Source: a virus. Taken from it: DNA of 64,000 nucleotides. A model generated the notes under the pieces. It was not told where the DNA came from. It searched no databases and saw only the letters and a program-made list of their open reading frames with translations. The stretch's first letter is position 1. Each line of letters begins with the position of its first letter. The stretch spans positions 1 to 64,000 of IMG/VR virus record IMGVR_UViG_3300023179_000030. The stretch is one strand, 5' to 3'. This document shows, piece after piece, positions 62,923 through 64,000 of this stretch. The translations under genes and the position numbers were made by a program.

Positions 62923-64000
62923 TTAATATGCCGCGTTTAGAATACGTTGCTGGATATTTCTCGTATCTCTCATTTCTTCCAACAGTTCTCTAGTCAATTC
63001 ATTTTGTGATTGCATTTCTCTCAGCATTGGGCTGAAATCTATGTTCATGGGGATTCCGCCACCTTTAAGTGGTATAACTGCCTCTGGTCCAGATTCACCT
63101 ACAATGCTGGGTGTATTAGCGATGCCGCCCTGAGCTCGAGCTGGTAATCCATTAAGCTGTTTTCTAAGTTCATCAATTTCAGTCTGAAGTTTTTGTATAT
63201 ATTCCCTATTATCTTGAAATGCTGGATTAATATTCTGTACACTGCGTTCTTTGATCCCTATCAATGTGGAAATTTGTTCTGCTGTCAAAGATTTTTCAGC
63301 ATTTTTCTTATTATCATATTGTTTTTGTTCTTCGGGTGTGGGTCCAGGTCCTGATAAGTCATTTTCTCCAGTAACCGAGAACCCCGGGGCGGACTGCCCA
63401 TTGGTTGAATTATCCTCTTTAATACCTAATTTTTTAATTATTGCGGCTAAATCCCCCCTTATGATATCCCCCAGTATGTCCAATGATTCTGCAAACTTTT
63501 CTGCTGATTTGTAACCCAGTGTCAATGCTTCATTAACAAATTTTAAATTTTTAATTGTTAACCCTTCCATTTGAATTTTAAAGTTTTCCAGTCCCATCAC
63601 AGCTTGGTCTACTATACCCACCACTGATTTTTGAGCTTTTTCTGCTGCTTCGGTAGTGCTTTTGGATGCTTGAAGTTGTGCATCCACCATATTTGACTGT
63701 GCCGAATATGACCGTGTTACTGCTACTGTGGTGTCATTAATCATTTTTAATAGGTCTGGACCGTAACCCGCAGCAAAAATTTGATTTAGATCCTTATACT
63801 GTGCAGCAGCAACCTTAATTAATTCGGTATTGTCTTGAATAATTTTTGCCTGTTGCTCTTTGGATCTAGTAGTATCTTGATTGGTTGTAGACAACAGTTG
63901 TGTCACTACATTTGATATCTCAGGCATCATAGCTTGAAATTGTAACCCACCCTTGCTTATAACATTGCCGCCCTGGGCCACCATTTCCATGGCAAGTTTA
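62923..64000 (-). CDS. Tape-measure-like virion protein, partial (runs off right edge)
   Basis: At least 359 residues; the frame is open past the first Met at 63990 to the window edge (codons AAA CTT GCC precede it), so the N-terminus is missing. The sequence is helical with long amphipathic segments ('YSAQSNMVDAQLQASKSTTE') and a coiled coil ('NREYIQKLQTEIDELRKQL'). Its C-terminal 'ARAQGGIANTPSIVGESGPE' followed by AVIPL is the typical ending of tail tape-measure and related phage proteins. It ends in a charged helix. It lies upstream of gp20 after an endonuclease insertion. It could be a true tape measure or another large virion protein sharing that end motif. Confidence 0.65.
   Translation of the reverse strand, partial: KLAMEMVAQGGNVISKGGLQFQAMMPEISNVVTQLLSTTNQDTTRSKEQQAKIIQDNTELIKVAAAQYKDLNQIFAAGYGPDLLKMINDTTVAVTRSYSAQSNMVDAQLQASKSTTEAAEKAQKSVVGIVDQAVMGLENFKIQMEGLTIKNLKFVNEALTLGYKSAEKFAESLDILGDIIRGDLAAIIKKLGIKEDNSTNGQSAPGFSVTGENDLSGPGPTPEEQKQYDNKKNAEKSLTAEQISTLIGIKERSVQNINPAFQDNREYIQKLQTEIDELRKQLNGLPARAQGGIANTPSIVGESGPEAVIPLKGGGIPMNIDFSPMLREMQSQNELTRELLEEMRDTRNIQQRILNAAY

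Noticed and set aside
1-64000. tRNA genes, insertion sequences, integrase or attachment sites
   Set aside because: Intergenic gaps are all below ~200 bp and none shows a cloverleaf. No transposase or recombinase motif was seen in any frame, so a temperate lifestyle is not supported.

Overview
The window is the late structural region of a T4-like myovirus (contractile-tailed Caudoviricetes). It is AT-rich and almost every gene reads on the minus strand. The gene repertoire (gp4, gp13-16, gp18-23, gp48, gp67/68-like core proteins, a cyanophage-type HNH protein, collagen-like fibres, sulfotransferases, a NodU-type carbamoyltransferase) resembles T4-like phages of marine or freshwater bacteria. 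No photosynthesis gene, tRNA, integrase or insertion sequence is visible, and the host cannot be named from the sequence.

Layout. At 1-12.7 kb: two unidentified proteins, small terminase (gp16), head-completion nuclease (gp4), a baseplate gp48 homologue with a large extension, tail tube (gp19), an unusually long tail sheath (gp18), a plus-strand HNH protein, dNMP kinase (gp1), a gp13-like neck protein and two unidentified genes. At 12.8-16.4 kb: an inverted plus-strand block of gp14, gp15 and a NUDIX hydrolase. At 16.4-32.8 kb: a glycan-modification island of two tightly overlapping operons. It has two GT4 enzymes, GT9, GT10 and GT11/23-like glycosyltransferases, a GT-A enzyme, GDP-mannose 4,6-dehydratase, a short DegT aminotransferase, a left-handed beta-helix acyltransferase, WcbI and cupin proteins, two sulfotransferases, a carbamoyltransferase, two methyltransferases, three dioxygenase-like proteins and a membrane-anchored papain-like protease. 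At 32.8-53.3 kb: the adhesion module, with three collagen-like fibres. Two of these also carry long arrays of a 17-residue repeat and end in an S74 intramolecular chaperone. The module also has a repeat-rich beta protein, a beta-helix protein and several small virion proteins. At 53.4-64 kb: the head module gp23, gp22, gp21, gp68-like, gp67-position protein and gp20, flanked by two Vsr-like (EDxHD) homing endonucleases, with a tape-measure-like ORF running off the right edge.

Regulation. A T4-late-promoter-like box, consensus NNTAAATA, precedes at least 17 genes on both strands. In five of them the box lies only 4-5 nt from the start codon and no Shine-Dalgarno sequence is present, which predicts leaderless late mRNAs. 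Five sigma70-type promoters, one with perfect TTGACA-17-TATAAT, mark probable early genes. Four Rho-independent terminators delimit units.

How it fits together. Late transcription from the giant fibre gene appears to run straight into the upstream half of the glycan island, because no terminator or promoter is seen between them. The other half has its own early-type promoter. The phage may therefore remodel host surface glycans early and/or modify its own virion (collagen-like fibres, dioxygenases) late. That link is inference.
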